Shown piece after piece: positions 35,514 to 44,428 of a DNA stretch of 64,000 nucleotides. Source of the DNA: Campylobacter concisus. Lineage in GTDB: Bacteria > Campylobacterota > Campylobacteria > Campylobacterales > Campylobacteraceae. The DNA lies in assembly GCF_015230015.1 (NCBI RefSeq), contig NZ_JAAKZC010000011.1, positions 1 to 64,000 on the forward strand, given 5' to 3'. Position 1 is the first letter of the stretch, and every line of letters starts with the position of its first letter. The translations under genes were made by a program, and so were the position numbers. Under the pieces are notes generated by a model. The model saw only the letters and a list, made by a program, of their open reading frames with translations. It ran no database searches and was not told where the DNA came from.

Positions 35514-36540
35514 AACTAAAAATTATAAAATCAAACTAAAACCTATAAGTCCTATACATATAGGTACTGGAGAGGCCTATGAGCCCATGAATTACGTCAT
35601 AGATAGAGACGCGGACGATAAATACTATATGTATGTTTTTGATGAATTTGAGTTTTTTAAAAAACTTGACGAGAAGTCTAAAGATGAATTTATGAAAATA
35701 GCCTCAGACACTACTGGTGATGGCATATTGAAGCTGCAAAAATTTATAAAAGAGAAGAGTTCTTTGGCAAAAAAGGTCTCTTACTACAAAATGCAGGCAC
35801 TAAAAAACATCGCAGAAGACTATAATGACAAAATAGGCAAGGTAGTTCAAAGAGAAGGTGGTGGCAAAAAAGTCATAAACCAACTAGTGGTCGAAAAGAC
35901 ACTTATATCTCCAAATTTAAAAAAAGCCATAATCCCAGGAAGCTCACTAAAAGGCGCTATAGCTACAGCTTTTGGTGAAATGCTTTATAAAAAGAGTAAA
36001 AGCTATGATACAAAAGAGTATTTTGGTGATTTTCTAGTGGCTGATAGTGAGGTGATAGAGTCACATACTTTTGCTTCTGTTGCTACAAATATAAAAAGAA
36101 ATAGGGCATCAAGAGACCAAAATGCAAGTCAAGGCATACCAGTAAGATATGAGGCAATAAATTCAAAAAGTGAATTTAAAACAACATTTACGATAAAAAA
36201 TAATAAATTTGGCATAGACGAGCTAATAAAAGCTTGCAACTCTCACTATATGCCGATATTTGCCTCTCAGTTTAGCTATGAAACGGACGAATTTACACGC
36301 GAAGGACTATCTGATAAATTTATTGAGAAATACGAGCATTTAAAACTTACGGATAATCAATTTTTATTGAGAGTTGGAAAGCATAGTGGTGCAAGAGCCG
36401 TTACGGTAGATGGCGCGAGAAGGATAAAAATAATGAGAGGCAGGGGAAAACCATCTATCCAAGAGGAGGAGACCACAGCTTGGCTTATCAATAAACAGCC
36501 GTTTGGATGGCTACTTTGTGAAATTTTAGAAGAGGATTGA
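35503..36540 (+). CDS. csm5: Csm5, 3'-end RAMP
   Basis: 345 residues. It starts with LKPISPIHIGTGEAYEPMNY and carries IIPGSSLKGAIATAFGEML, the standard Csm5 motifs. Csm5 caps the 3' end of the crRNA. It is the last gene of the operon; no clear terminator follows. Confidence 0.93.
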   Translation: MHNETKNYKIKLKPISPIHIGTGEAYEPMNYVIDRDADDKYYMYVFDEFEFFKKLDEKSKDEFMKIASDTTGDGILKLQKFIKEKSSLAKKVSYYKMQALKNIAEDYNDKIGKVVQREGGGKKVINQLVVEKTLISPNLKKAIIPGSSLKGAIATAFGEMLYKKSKSYDTKEYFGDFLVADSEVIESHTFASVATNIKRNRASRDQNASQGIPVRYEAINSKSEFKTTFTIKNNKFGIDELIKACNSHYMPIFASQFSYETDEFTREGLSDKFIEKYEHLKLTDNQFLLRVGKHSGARAVTVDGARRIKIMRGRGKPSIQEEETTAWLINKQPFGWLLCEILEED

Positions 36541-36976
36541 TCTTTTAAAAACAATGCAACCTAGTTTTTAATGCAGTTGGAACTAAAAAATTTTGAGTAG
36601 AGTTATATCTACTTTCTCAAAAAGAGTTAAACCATAGCGATGAAAATTTGATAGATATTTTAAGTGATGATATAGACCATCGATAAGCTCAGAGAAACAA
36701 AATATCTCTGATTTGGTCTATATTTTAACAACGCTCTAAAAAGGCTCATAAAGATACCTAAAAATTTTTGCCACTGGCACAGACGTGCTGGCACATCTGC
36801 TGCAATTTTCATCAGTGCAAGAGTTTGAAAAGTCTTCATGCAAAGGTGTTATTACACTGAAGACAGGGCTGTAAAACTAGATGATGATATGTTTGCTTTG
36901 CCATGGTTTTATGGATTAGAGACAGCTAAGAAGATGCAATGCTAATAATTTGGCTTCTATAACAGCTCATAATAGT
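36541..36976. other. Decayed gene remnants between the csm operon and the mobilisation genes
   Basis: No intact gene is present. Plus-strand pieces such as LLSQKELNHSDENLIDILSD and EDRAVKLDDDMFALPWFYGL (ending in TAA at 36943-36945) look like parts of one dead gene with several stops and shifts. The family is not recognised. Confidence 0.35.
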
Positions 36977-38962
36977 CTACATCTCCAAACCATCATATCC
37001 TGACTTTACATTTTGCTCTATAGCTTTTATCTCACTTGATTGTTGTGTTGATTGCTCGATTCCAAAGTTCTTATCAAGTCCTTGATCGTATAGCTCTTGC
37101 TTTGTTATTTTTAGTGAGCCAAACGATATATGATCATTTGCTAGAGATATCTTATCTGTTTTATAACGCTCCTTTAGCTTATTAAAGCCTTGCATATCTT
37201 GCCAATCTTTCATATATGTTTTTATATTATAAATTAAGCCTTTATAGTTAATCTTAGCTATATCCGATAGATATTTTTTAAAGTTTTCAGTTCTATTTAT
37301 AAAAGCTAAATAGTATCTATTTATATCTAGATGGTCATCGATAACTTTTACGAATCCTTCATATTCATTTTGTTTAAGTCCTATCTTTTTAATGACGTCA
37401 TCATTAAAAAGCCCAGTTTTTATCTTTCTGGCTGCCTCATAAAATTTATCTCTAATGTAGATATATGGAGTATAGTGTCTATTTTGGCTAAAAGAATAGG
37501 CTGTATTTTCTTCTGACAAGTATAGATATCTGCCGCTATTGCCAGAAAGTATTTGATGATTTTTATATTTTTTAAACACAGTGCTCTCGTCAAAGTATTC
37601 TATTAACTCTTTTATTGGAATCTTTGATGAAATAGCTTGGTAGCTTGCTCTTTTAATATGCAAGTTGTTATCTTTTGGCTCACAGCTAAGCTCATATTTT
37701 CTTAGATTTTGTAAAACTTCATATATGGCTTTAATATCCATATTATTAATATCTGTTTTTAGGCTGGCATCTTCAATGGCTCTTGTATTATCAAAAGTTT
37801 TTCCACTAATGCTTACAAGTTCAGATCCTGGCACTGGAGTGTAGTGAAATTTACTAGGATGTAAGCTGGAGTTATTTACTATGTTATATAATCCAAGCTC
37901 TCTTGTTATCTCTTTTATGTATTCATCATATTCATTTAAGCTTGGAGCCCTTGTTGTGGGTATGATGAGTTTAAATTTCTCTACTTTTGTATCTGGCGCT
38001 TGATAGGTGGTTGGGTATATGAAGCCTTTTATCCCTTTGCTTTGCAGTAAATTTTGAGCATCATTTGCAGTAAATTTAGAGTTATCTATATCATATATAA
38101 GCGTAGGAGTTATGCTATCAATACTGCTATCTTCTTCGTTTTTATCTTTAAAACTTGCCACTGATATAGCTGAATAGTTTTTAAGTATTGATTTTAGATT
38201 GTATGGCTCTATTTGTATCGTTTCCCAGCTATTTAGCACTTGAGCTTTTGGATCTTTATTTGGCGTACTAAAGTCACTGCTTACACTTAATGTTATTTTT
38301 GGCTCATTTTTATTGGCTTGAAGCTCTATAAGCATTTGCTCTAGCTCATTAACTACGTGAAATAACGCTCCTTTTCTGCCATTATAGACTATCTTACACA
38401 TTAGATCAGTTAGATTATAAGTTCCTTTAAACCCATCCACTCTTACTTTATATTTGTCATTTACCATTTCAGGTTTTGCGGTGATGTTAAATTTTGCATT
38501 GATCATAGGCAAAAATTCTCTTATATCCACTGCATTAAGCCTCTTTGCTCTATCATAATAGTCTTTTTTGAAACTCTCATCTTCTTCTATCATTCTTAAT
38601 AGATAATCAGTTGTAGAATTTCTAGCATCAGCTAGTAACTCTTCAACACTTATATTTTGCTCTTTTGTATTGGCTTTTGGCTCGATCACCACATTTGTTT
38701 CTATCTTCATCTGTGTATCTTTTTCTTTGCCTTTCTTAACCTTTTGTGCTGCACTTTTAAAGCTTTCATATTGCTTTTTTAGTTGGTCTTCATCCATGCT
38801 TAAAGGCTCTATATTATTCAATCCATACTTGTTAGATAAGATGTCATTAACTACTCTTTTAAATTTCTCTGCTGATTTAGCCATAATAGCTTTTACTTGT
38901 TGCTTGGATGCACCTTTTGTATATATTACTCCACCAGTTTTTACGCTATGAGTAAATTTCAT
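36977..38962 (-). CDS. Relaxase C-terminal part with AEP primase-like domain
   Basis: 661 residues if translation restarts at the ATG at 38962. The same frame continues upstream without shift to the relaxase N-terminus at 39427, broken only by TAA at 39107-39109. Residues of about 300-390 look like an archaeo-eukaryotic-type primase (TLIYDIDNSKFTANDAQNLL with its DxD, then KFKLIIPTTR and HPSKFHYTPVP). A relaxase-primase fusion could both nick and prime the transferred strand. No strong ribosome binding site precedes 38962, so a restart is doubtful. Confidence 0.6.
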   Translation of the reverse strand: MKFTHSVKTGGVIYTKGASKQQVKAIMAKSAEKFKRVVNDILSNKYGLNNIEPLSMDEDQLKKQYESFKSAAQKVKKGKEKDTQMKIETNVVIEPKANTKEQNISVEELLADARNSTTDYLLRMIEEDESFKKDYYDRAKRLNAVDIREFLPMINAKFNITAKPEMVNDKYKVRVDGFKGTYNLTDLMCKIVYNGRKGALFHVVNELEQMLIELQANKNEPKITLSVSSDFSTPNKDPKAQVLNSWETIQIEPYNLKSILKNYSAISVASFKDKNEEDSSIDSITPTLIYDIDNSKFTANDAQNLLQSKGIKGFIYPTTYQAPDTKVEKFKLIIPTTRAPSLNEYDEYIKEITRELGLYNIVNNSSLHPSKFHYTPVPGSELVSISGKTFDNTRAIEDASLKTDINNMDIKAIYEVLQNLRKYELSCEPKDNNLHIKRASYQAISSKIPIKELIEYFDESTVFKKYKNHQILSGNSGRYLYLSEENTAYSFSQNRHYTPYIYIRDKFYEAARKIKTGLFNDDVIKKIGLKQNEYEGFVKVIDDHLDINRYYLAFINRTENFKKYLSDIAKINYKGLIYNIKTYMKDWQDMQGFNKLKERYKTDKISLANDHISFGSLKITKQELYDQGLDKNFGIEQSTQQSSEIKAIEQNVKSGYDGLEM

Positions 38963-39106
38963 ATTTTCAAAAGAGACTATCAGATGAATATGAGGCTCTC
39001 TTTTTAGCGGTTCACCATTTTTATGTTTTTTATTTAATACTCTGTTTTCTAGCGCCCCTTCTGGACGAGGAATATATGGCTCTTCTTTGATTATAGGCAG
39101 ATGAGC

Positions 39107-39427
39107 TTAAGCATAAAAAAGTAGCTCATCTATGTCGTGATTTGGGAAAGTTAGCCTTAAAAAGTCCATTATAAACTCATCTATATTGCCACTTTCATAT
39201 AGTCTGCTCCACTCCTCTGAAGTAAATGACAAGGATATATGATAGTAGTTATGTTTCTTATTCTTTTTCTTGCTCTGGTGCCTTTCAGACATCTCGATAA
39301 GATCTAAATTTCCAGCCAGTGGCAATCTATCATCTTTTTCATCTCTAGTTAGCTTTGAATCTCTTTTCTTACCAGTTTTTAAATAATCAGCTACGCCTTT
39401 TTCTCCCTTTGAGATCTTAACTATCAT
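39107..39427 (-). CDS. HUH relaxase N-terminal part, cut by an in-frame stop
   Basis: 106 residues (MIVKISKGEKGVADYLKTGK, then KHNYYHISLSFTSEEW) matching the start of a mobilisation relaxase. The TAA at 39107-39109 is followed in frame by EEPYIPRPEGALENRVLN and then REPHIHLIVSFE, whose HxH pattern is the metal-binding motif of HUH relaxases. The catalytic histidines thus lie after the stop, and the truncated product should be inactive. With 36977-38962 it forms one interrupted gene. Confidence 0.6.
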   Translation of the reverse strand: MIVKISKGEKGVADYLKTGKKRDSKLTRDEKDDRLPLAGNLDLIEMSERHQSKKKNKKHNYYHISLSFTSEEWSRLYESGNIDEFIMDFLRLTFPNHDIDELLFYA

Positions 39428-39779
39428 AGCTACTCCTTATTAGGCTTAAAATTTCAGTTAGGACTGATTGAATTTTGTACAAATCTTCTTGTGCTCGTAG
39501 TATCACTTCTAAAGCTATATTACCACTAGTCTTATAAGCTATATTTAGTCTCTTTGCTATTTGATTAATGTTATTAAAAGGTCTAGCAAAATATGTAATG
39601 ATTGCCGAATCTAGCTCTTTCTTCTTTATAGATTCAGAATTTACAGTGCCATTATCTATAAGATAGGAAATGATTTCTGATCTTGACATATCTAACTCTA
39701 GAGCTATTTTAGATAGCTTATCGTATTGTTGATAAGTGATCCTTGCGGAGAGCACCTTATCCTTGACATTTTTTGACAT
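39417..39779 (-). CDS. MobC-like ribbon-helix-helix mobilisation protein
   Basis: 120 residues from the ATG at 39779 (AAAGGA seven bases upstream); an in-frame ATG at 39794 is less well placed. An RHH-type N-terminus (VLSARITYQQYDKLSKIALE, then MSRSEIISYLI) is followed by the MobC hallmark FNNINQIAKRLN. MobC opens DNA at oriT for the relaxase. It overlaps the relaxase start by 11 bases. Confidence 0.7.
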   Translation of the reverse strand: MSKNVKDKVLSARITYQQYDKLSKIALELDMSRSEIISYLIDNGTVNSESIKKKELDSAIITYFARPFNNINQIAKRLNIAYKTSGNIALEVILRAQEDLYKIQSVLTEILSLIRSSYDS

Positions 39780-39805
39780 ATGATATCCTTTCATAAAATG
39801 TGATA

Positions 39806-39913
39806 GCGAGATGAAGCGTTTTAACGCTTCTTATATCTCGCATTGTAGACCTCGGCAGAGCAAGATTATACAAGGTATGAAAACGAAGTGTCATACATTG
39901 TATGTGTCTTGCT
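39806..39913. other. Inverted repeats, candidate origin of transfer (oriT)
   Basis: Two strong inverted repeats lie directly upstream of the MobC-like gene. One (39806-39841) has outer arms GCGAGAT/ATCTCGC and a perfect inner palindrome GAAGCGTTTTAACGCTTC. The other (39859-39913) pairs AGCAAGA with TCTTGCT and ATACAAGGTATGA with TCATACATTGTAT, with a few mismatches. Placement beside mobC and relaxase genes is typical of oriT. Confidence 0.5.
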
Positions 39914-39931
39914 ATTAGAAAAATTTGCTTA

Positions 39932-40477
39932 CTACCAAATATTGCTGTCACCATTTTTGTTTAGCCATTTAGTAAAATCTTCACTAGCTTTTTGGCTATC
40001 TTGGTTGTAGATATGGATGATAAAGTCTTTAAGACTAGACACATCATAAAGTGCCTTATCTAGATTGCTTTGTAGTGCAGATTTGGTTTCATTAGTCTTA
40101 TGACTATCATAAAACAAGTAGCCAAAAAAGAAGATTGCTTCTATAAATACAAAGGCAATTAATGCAGATACTATCTTCTTCATCAAAGAGCTAAAAGATG
40201 AGTTGATCTTCGATATAGTTTTGTCTGCACCTTTTAGAGTATTTTTAAAGTTGTTTTGAATCTCTTTTGTTGCACTTATAAGTTCGGCACTTCCTTGCTT
40301 TATTAGCTCTATTTTTTCTTTAAAATCTCCATTAAAACTATCCGCAGTTTTATTAAAAAGCTCAATATTATTTCTAATATTTTCACTAGCCTTATTGCCC
40401 ATTTCGATATGCTCTTGTAGAGCAATTACGGCATTTGCCGCAACTGCTGTATCGCTACTCTTGATTGTTAGTGCCAT
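39932..40477 (-). CDS. Coiled-coil membrane protein of the mobilisation module
   Basis: 181 residues: an amphipathic helical N-terminal region of about 100 residues, one membrane segment (about 104-124) and a charged C-terminus. It overlaps the upstream 100-residue gene. Mobilisable plasmids often carry such MbeB/MbeD-like helical accessory proteins, but the resemblance here is only in layout. Confidence 0.5.
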   Translation of the reverse strand: MALTIKSSDTAVAANAVIALQEHIEMGNKASENIRNNIELFNKTADSFNGDFKEKIELIKQGSAELISATKEIQNNFKNTLKGADKTISKINSSFSSLMKKIVSALIAFVFIEAIFFFGYLFYDSHKTNETKSALQSNLDKALYDVSSLKDFIIHIYNQDSQKASEDFTKWLNKNGDSNIW

Positions 40478-40757
40478 TGCTTAGCTCCTCACTTTCTTTT
40501 TTGTCTTCTTTGGGTACGAGAATATGACATGCATCAGAGGGTTGATTGGCATTTGTTGCCTCATACTCTTTCCTCCATTTGGAAAACTCCTTATTTGATA
40601 GCTTTACGCTAAAACTTTTTTCGATTAGTAACTTGCACTCTTTGAGTGTTGCTTGTTGTGGAAACAAGACCTCAATACATGCTTGTTTAATCTCCTCTTT
40701 TTTCTCGTTTTTTCTAATGACTTTTAAGTCCTTTAAAAGTGTTCTTTTGGTAGCCAT
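40455..40757 (-). CDS. Hypothetical mobilisation-cluster protein
   Basis: 100 residues, basic at the N-terminus and acidic at the C-terminus (KEDKKESEELSNGTNN). The central part (CKLLIEKSFSVKLSNKEFSK) resembles small plasmid-borne proteins of mobilisation operons. GGAGAAAAA lies upstream. It is probably the first gene of the mob operon. Confidence 0.5.
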   Translation of the reverse strand: MATKRTLLKDLKVIRKNEKKEEIKQACIEVLFPQQATLKECKLLIEKSFSVKLSNKEFSKWRKEYEATNANQPSDACHILVPKEDKKESEELSNGTNNQE

Positions 40758-41294
40758 ATTTTTCTCCTATAGCTTTTTAAATTTTACAAAGACAGCAATA
40801 GCTATCTCACCAAATGGGCATACCTATAGTGTGCCTTTTATTTCGATATGGTAGTTACTTATAAGGTTTTTTATTTAAGAAGTTTGAAAGTAGATAACGA
40901 TTACAATAGAAGTCCCAACAATATCGTAAGGGTTATCTTTTTCAAACACTTAAAAGAAATCCTTACTCTTAATTGATTTTAGTCATCTTAACCTCCTTTA
41001 AGTTAAAATTTTTTAAATTTGCGTGTATTATAAGATATTTTGGTGGCTAGGTTGTTTAAAGTGGTAAATAATTTTTGACTTTTATTTCAGAAGCACGATA
41101 TATCAGGGTATTTCTAGTTCTATAACATAGTAATACTTATAAATTACTTAATGCTAGTATCTATATTAGAAATCGAAACAAATATCTTAAAATTATAGAC
41201 CATGAATGACCTTATTTTTAATCAGAAAGATAAAAATGTTTTATTAATAACATGTATTTCTTTAAAAAGATAAACGAAAAATATTACATAATTA
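40758..41294. other. Gene-free region with remnants
   Basis: No intact gene is seen in 537 bases. On the minus strand CPFGEIAIAVFVKFKKL (about 40775-40825) looks like the end of a dead gene. A five-codon frame with a perfect AAAGGAGG lies near 41000. The AT-rich remainder should contain the mob operon promoter. Confidence 0.35.
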
Positions 41295-42167
41295 TCAACT
41301 GCATTCTAGATACTCTTCAAGCAATTTCTCAAATTTCACCCTTAGATATTCAGGCTCTTTTATCTTGATAAATGGCAACCAGTATTTGACCACGCGCAGG
41401 ACCTCATCGTCATAGGCTACCTCTGTGCTTAGGATGATCCTATCTTTATCCTCGCTTATTATTTTAAAATTTGGCAAGAATTTCTTTCTTTTAAAGTAGC
41501 TCATGGCCTCACTTTTTATCTCCAGAATTACTTCAAATTTTACGTCCGAAAACCAGTTTGTATCGTTTTGCTTTATTCGGTTTGTAAATTCTTCATTTGG
41601 CTCAAACGTACTATCTTTTATCTTTACATTTTCAAGCTTTGAAAGAGTGAAATTTTTAAGCTTGCCACTATCATCTGCCAGCAGATACCAGATGCCGTTA
41701 TTGTTTATCAGTTTATATGGTTTTAGAGATCTAAATTTGGCGTTATAGGAGCACTCAACTATCTTATTTTTAATGATAGCAGCGCTTATCGCTTCAAACT
41801 CTTCTCTTGAGATTTGCAGGTCTTCAAAGCCTTGATTTTTGATGAGATAGGCCTTGTTTAGCTTCTCATTTAAGATATCGCTTATAAATTTATCGTCTAG
41901 ATCTGGAAACAAGGACTTCACTCCACTAAGTATGGCAAATGCCTGGATATCTTTATAGCTAAGCTTGCCAAGTGCGTAATCAGCCAAAAAATATTTGCCA
42001 TTTGCTTTTTCTATGGGCAGTATATTTAGCCGCTCAAAGTCCCTTAGAATGGTTCTTTTATTGACACTAAATTCCTCTGTGAGCTCATCTATGCTAAGTT
42101 TTACTCCGTCATTTAGCTTTATTAAAATTTGAGCGAGCCTAAAGGCTATCTTGTCGTGAGAGTGCAC
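41295..42167 (-). CDS. WYL-domain transcriptional regulator 2
   Basis: 290 residues. An N-terminal HTH (FSVNKRTILRDFERLNIL) is followed by a WYL domain (about 133-190: FRSLKPYKLINNNGIWYLLADD) and a WCX-like C-terminus. It is divergent from the FtsZ-C-like gene, and the 16-bp motif at 42214-42229 sits midway between the two starts. It is the natural regulator of the island that follows. Confidence 0.8.
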   Translation of the reverse strand: MHSHDKIAFRLAQILIKLNDGVKLSIDELTEEFSVNKRTILRDFERLNILPIEKANGKYFLADYALGKLSYKDIQAFAILSGVKSLFPDLDDKFISDILNEKLNKAYLIKNQGFEDLQISREEFEAISAAIIKNKIVECSYNAKFRSLKPYKLINNNGIWYLLADDSGKLKNFTLSKLENVKIKDSTFEPNEEFTNRIKQNDTNWFSDVKFEVILEIKSEAMSYFKRKKFLPNFKIISEDKDRIILSTEVAYDDEVLRVVKYWLPFIKIKEPEYLRVKFEKLLEEYLECS

Positions 42168-42213
42168 CTTAAATCCTTTTAAAATTTTTGCTATTTTATC
42201 CTAAAAGCAGATC

Positions 42214-42229
42214 GCGACACAACCTGTCA
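42214..42229 (+). promoter_or_regulatory. 16-bp motif, left end of the island
   Basis: GCGACACAACCTGTCA ends 43 bases before the ATG at 42273. The identical sequence, oriented toward the opposite operon, is at 53507-53522. After each copy a TAAATTTT follows at about the same distance (11 bases). This suggests a shared activator or operator site. Confidence 0.6.
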
Positions 42230-42272
42230 GAGTAATGGTGTAAATTTTTGTCAAATTTAAAAAGGAGAGGAT

Positions 42273-42875
42273 ATGAGCTTAGCCGAGATCATAGATCAAG
42301 CAACAAGTAATGTAAAAATAAATGAGGCAGATAGAAATAAAGTGCGCTACTACAAAGAGAGGTTTAGTGCATTTGAAAAGATAATAAATGATGAAAATCA
42401 TCATATAAATGAGCTAAAGCTTTCAAATTTTCAAGGTTTTACTTCGTATGAGCAAAATTTAAAAGATATAGACAAAGACCTAGTTGATATAGCTAGTAGT
42501 GCTATGTTTATAAAAGAGTTTAATGGCCACTCTGCGAGCATAGGGTTAGACATATCCGACATTAAAAGCACTATGGCTAATAATGGCATGCCAGCGATCG
42601 TTAGAGGCATTTCTAGTGGGCAAAATGCTATCCAAAATGCTACTAAACAAGCCATGCAAAAACTTTTTTCATCAGATGTATCGGTTAGATCTGTGGTAGC
42701 TTGGTTTGAGATAGAGGAGAGTATGGAATTTTCAGATTTAACAGAGGCTATAAATATCATAGAACAGCATCTTGAGCCAGATAGTGACATAGTCTTTGGA
42801 ACTACAAGTGATGTTAAAAACACATGCACTGCCAAAATAACCATACTTGCTATGATCTCAAGAGGCGTAGGCTAA
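42273..42875 (+). CDS. FtsZ C-terminal-domain protein lacking the GTPase domain
   Basis: 200 residues. From about residue 95 to the end it follows FtsZ from the central helix through the C-terminal domain: SDIKSTMANNGMPAIVRGIS matches the ADVRTVMSEMGYAMMGSGxA region; VRSVVAWFEIEESMEFSDLT matches the GVLVNITAGFDLRLDE strand-helix; and PDSDIVFGTTSDVKNTC then AKITILAMISRG matches the IGTSLDPxxxDELRVTVVATG end. The nucleotide-binding N-terminal domain is replaced by about 90 helical residues. It could cap or poison FtsZ polymers, or assemble on its own. It converges with and overlaps the next gene by 4 bases. Confidence 0.65.
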   Translation: MSLAEIIDQATSNVKINEADRNKVRYYKERFSAFEKIINDENHHINELKLSNFQGFTSYEQNLKDIDKDLVDIASSAMFIKEFNGHSASIGLDISDIKSTMANNGMPAIVRGISSGQNAIQNATKQAMQKLFSSDVSVRSVVAWFEIEESMEFSDLTEAINIIEQHLEPDSDIVFGTTSDVKNTCTAKITILAMISRGVG

Positions 42876-43966
42876 ATTTTATTTGCCTCAGCTCTAGCTT
42901 TTATTAGTTTAGCTAGTACGCTGCCTTCTCCTACACCTATTATCTTAGCTCTTAGTTTTGTCACGTCTGCATGACTAGGAGCCTTGGCGTGGACTGTTTC
43001 ATTTCTCAAGTCCTGGAGTGATGTTATGACTTTTGGTAGGGTTTTAGTTACATAGGCTTGAAGCACATTTTCCTCTAGTGCGTCTTGGACAAGATAGTTT
43101 TTAAAAAGAAATTTATAGGTTCCTAAATTCGGTTTATTGTTAAACATATCAGCAACCGTAAATTTAGACCCTTGAACTTCATAGGCTATCTTTAGAATGG
43201 CTGGGTTTTTATCTGTGAGCTTTTTTAAAAGCGCTTTGGCAAAAGCATAAATTTCTTGCTCCATAGTCTTTGAGTATTTGACTACGACCGAGCTAAAGTC
43301 ATAGAGTGGGTTAGAGATGTTGTCAAGATACTCTATCTCGGCTGAGATGATATTTTCTATGCTGTCTGGATGCATTAGATTTATCAAATTTTGCCCAAAG
43401 CAGTAGCGTGTCAAATTTTTCTTGATCTCTAAAAACTCATCACTCTTATAAACATCAGGATAGAATTTGCTCTCGTCATCAAAATAGCTCATGCCTTGTT
43501 TAGTATCTATAATGAGTGGATAGACGTAGGCGTTGCCATAGACTGCGTATGTGTGACCATTTACCGTGAAATTTGCTAGGTAGTTATCTCTAACACACTC
43601 AAAGTCGTTTCTAGCTAGCTCCATTATGTCACTTATCACAAACCACTTCTCTACATCTAATCCTTTCTCTTTATAATAGCTCGGTGCGATCTCGCTCATA
43701 TCATCGCTTGTGATAGAGGTGACCTTTGCTACAAATAAATTTGAATAGTCAGTTAAAAAGAGCTGCAAAAATTTGGCATCGACGCTTGAGCTTAACTCTT
43801 GAGCAAACTGCTCTATTTGCTCCTCAAAAGGATTTATCATATCTCGTCGAATGCTCTTTATCTTGCCAAAGGCAACCTTGCCCTTGTCATTTAAAATTTT
43901 AAGATGCTGCTCGATAACATCGCTTTGGTAGTATGGATTGTAGAGGATTAATACATTATTCATCAA
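42872..43966 (-). CDS. Large protein with C-terminal HEPN-type motif
   Basis: 364 residues. It begins MNNVLILYNPYYQSDVIEQH, a beta-alpha start. The C-terminal helical domain ends in LRNETVHAKAP (Arg321-x4-His326), the HEPN ribonuclease signature. HEPN proteins are frequent RNA-cutting effectors in defence systems. It is the last gene of the minus-strand island operon. The family of the first 250 residues is not recognised. Confidence 0.55.
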   Translation of the reverse strand: MMNNVLILYNPYYQSDVIEQHLKILNDKGKVAFGKIKSIRRDMINPFEEQIEQFAQELSSSVDAKFLQLFLTDYSNLFVAKVTSITSDDMSEIAPSYYKEKGLDVEKWFVISDIMELARNDFECVRDNYLANFTVNGHTYAVYGNAYVYPLIIDTKQGMSYFDDESKFYPDVYKSDEFLEIKKNLTRYCFGQNLINLMHPDSIENIISAEIEYLDNISNPLYDFSSVVVKYSKTMEQEIYAFAKALLKKLTDKNPAILKIAYEVQGSKFTVADMFNNKPNLGTYKFLFKNYLVQDALEENVLQAYVTKTLPKVITSLQDLRNETVHAKAPSHADVTKLRAKIIGVGEGSVLAKLIKARAEANKI

Positions 43967-44026
43967 TTAAAGTCTTATATAAAAATTATTGCGTTATAAA
44001 CTAAAATCATAACGCAATATAAAAAT

Positions 44027-44416
44027 CTATCTATTTAAAAGATAATCAGCCAAGCTATTATATATTTTTTTAGGCTTAGTATTTGGAGATATTTCAAATA
44101 CCTCACCTCTTTCGTTTTGCAGTATTAAAATACCGTCTATACCTAAATTTTCTACCACATACATATCGTTTGGAAAATTTTTGTTTAGCTCTCTTTCCTC
44201 CAGTGTAACGCTAGCTGCATCTAGCCTTTTACTATTGCATACCCCGCAAAGCTCAAGCCCATATGCCGATATGGCTCCATATTCTTTTGCATACTCTTTA
44301 AATTCATCGGCAAATTTTATGCCAACTAAACTTTCAGCTTCTAATATTTGAGTCTCATTTGCCCCACCTAAGGATCTTAAGTCTTTAAGATTTTTTACTA
44401 TTTCTAATATGTTCAT
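44027..44416 (-). CDS. SMI1/KNR4 (SUKH) immunity-like protein
   Basis: 129 residues. The pattern ATQxxILEAESLVGIKFADEFKEYAKEYGAIS, then NMYVVENLGIDGILILQNERGEVFEISP-like spacing (NDMYVVENLGIDGILILQ), is that of the SUKH superfamily, which neutralises nuclease toxins. It lies 12 bases after the LHH nuclease gene, as expected for a toxin-immunity pair. Confidence 0.65.
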   Translation of the reverse strand: MNILEIVKNLKDLRSLGGANETQILEAESLVGIKFADEFKEYAKEYGAISAYGLELCGVCNSKRLDAASVTLEERELNKNFPNDMYVVENLGIDGILILQNERGEVFEISPNTKPKKIYNSLADYLLNR

Positions 44417-44428
44417 TATTTTTCCTTT

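Noticed and set aside
39757-39954. 65-residue minus-strand frame across the inverted repeats
   Set aside because: It overlaps the likely oriT and the MobC start, has no good ribosome binding site and no protein-like composition.
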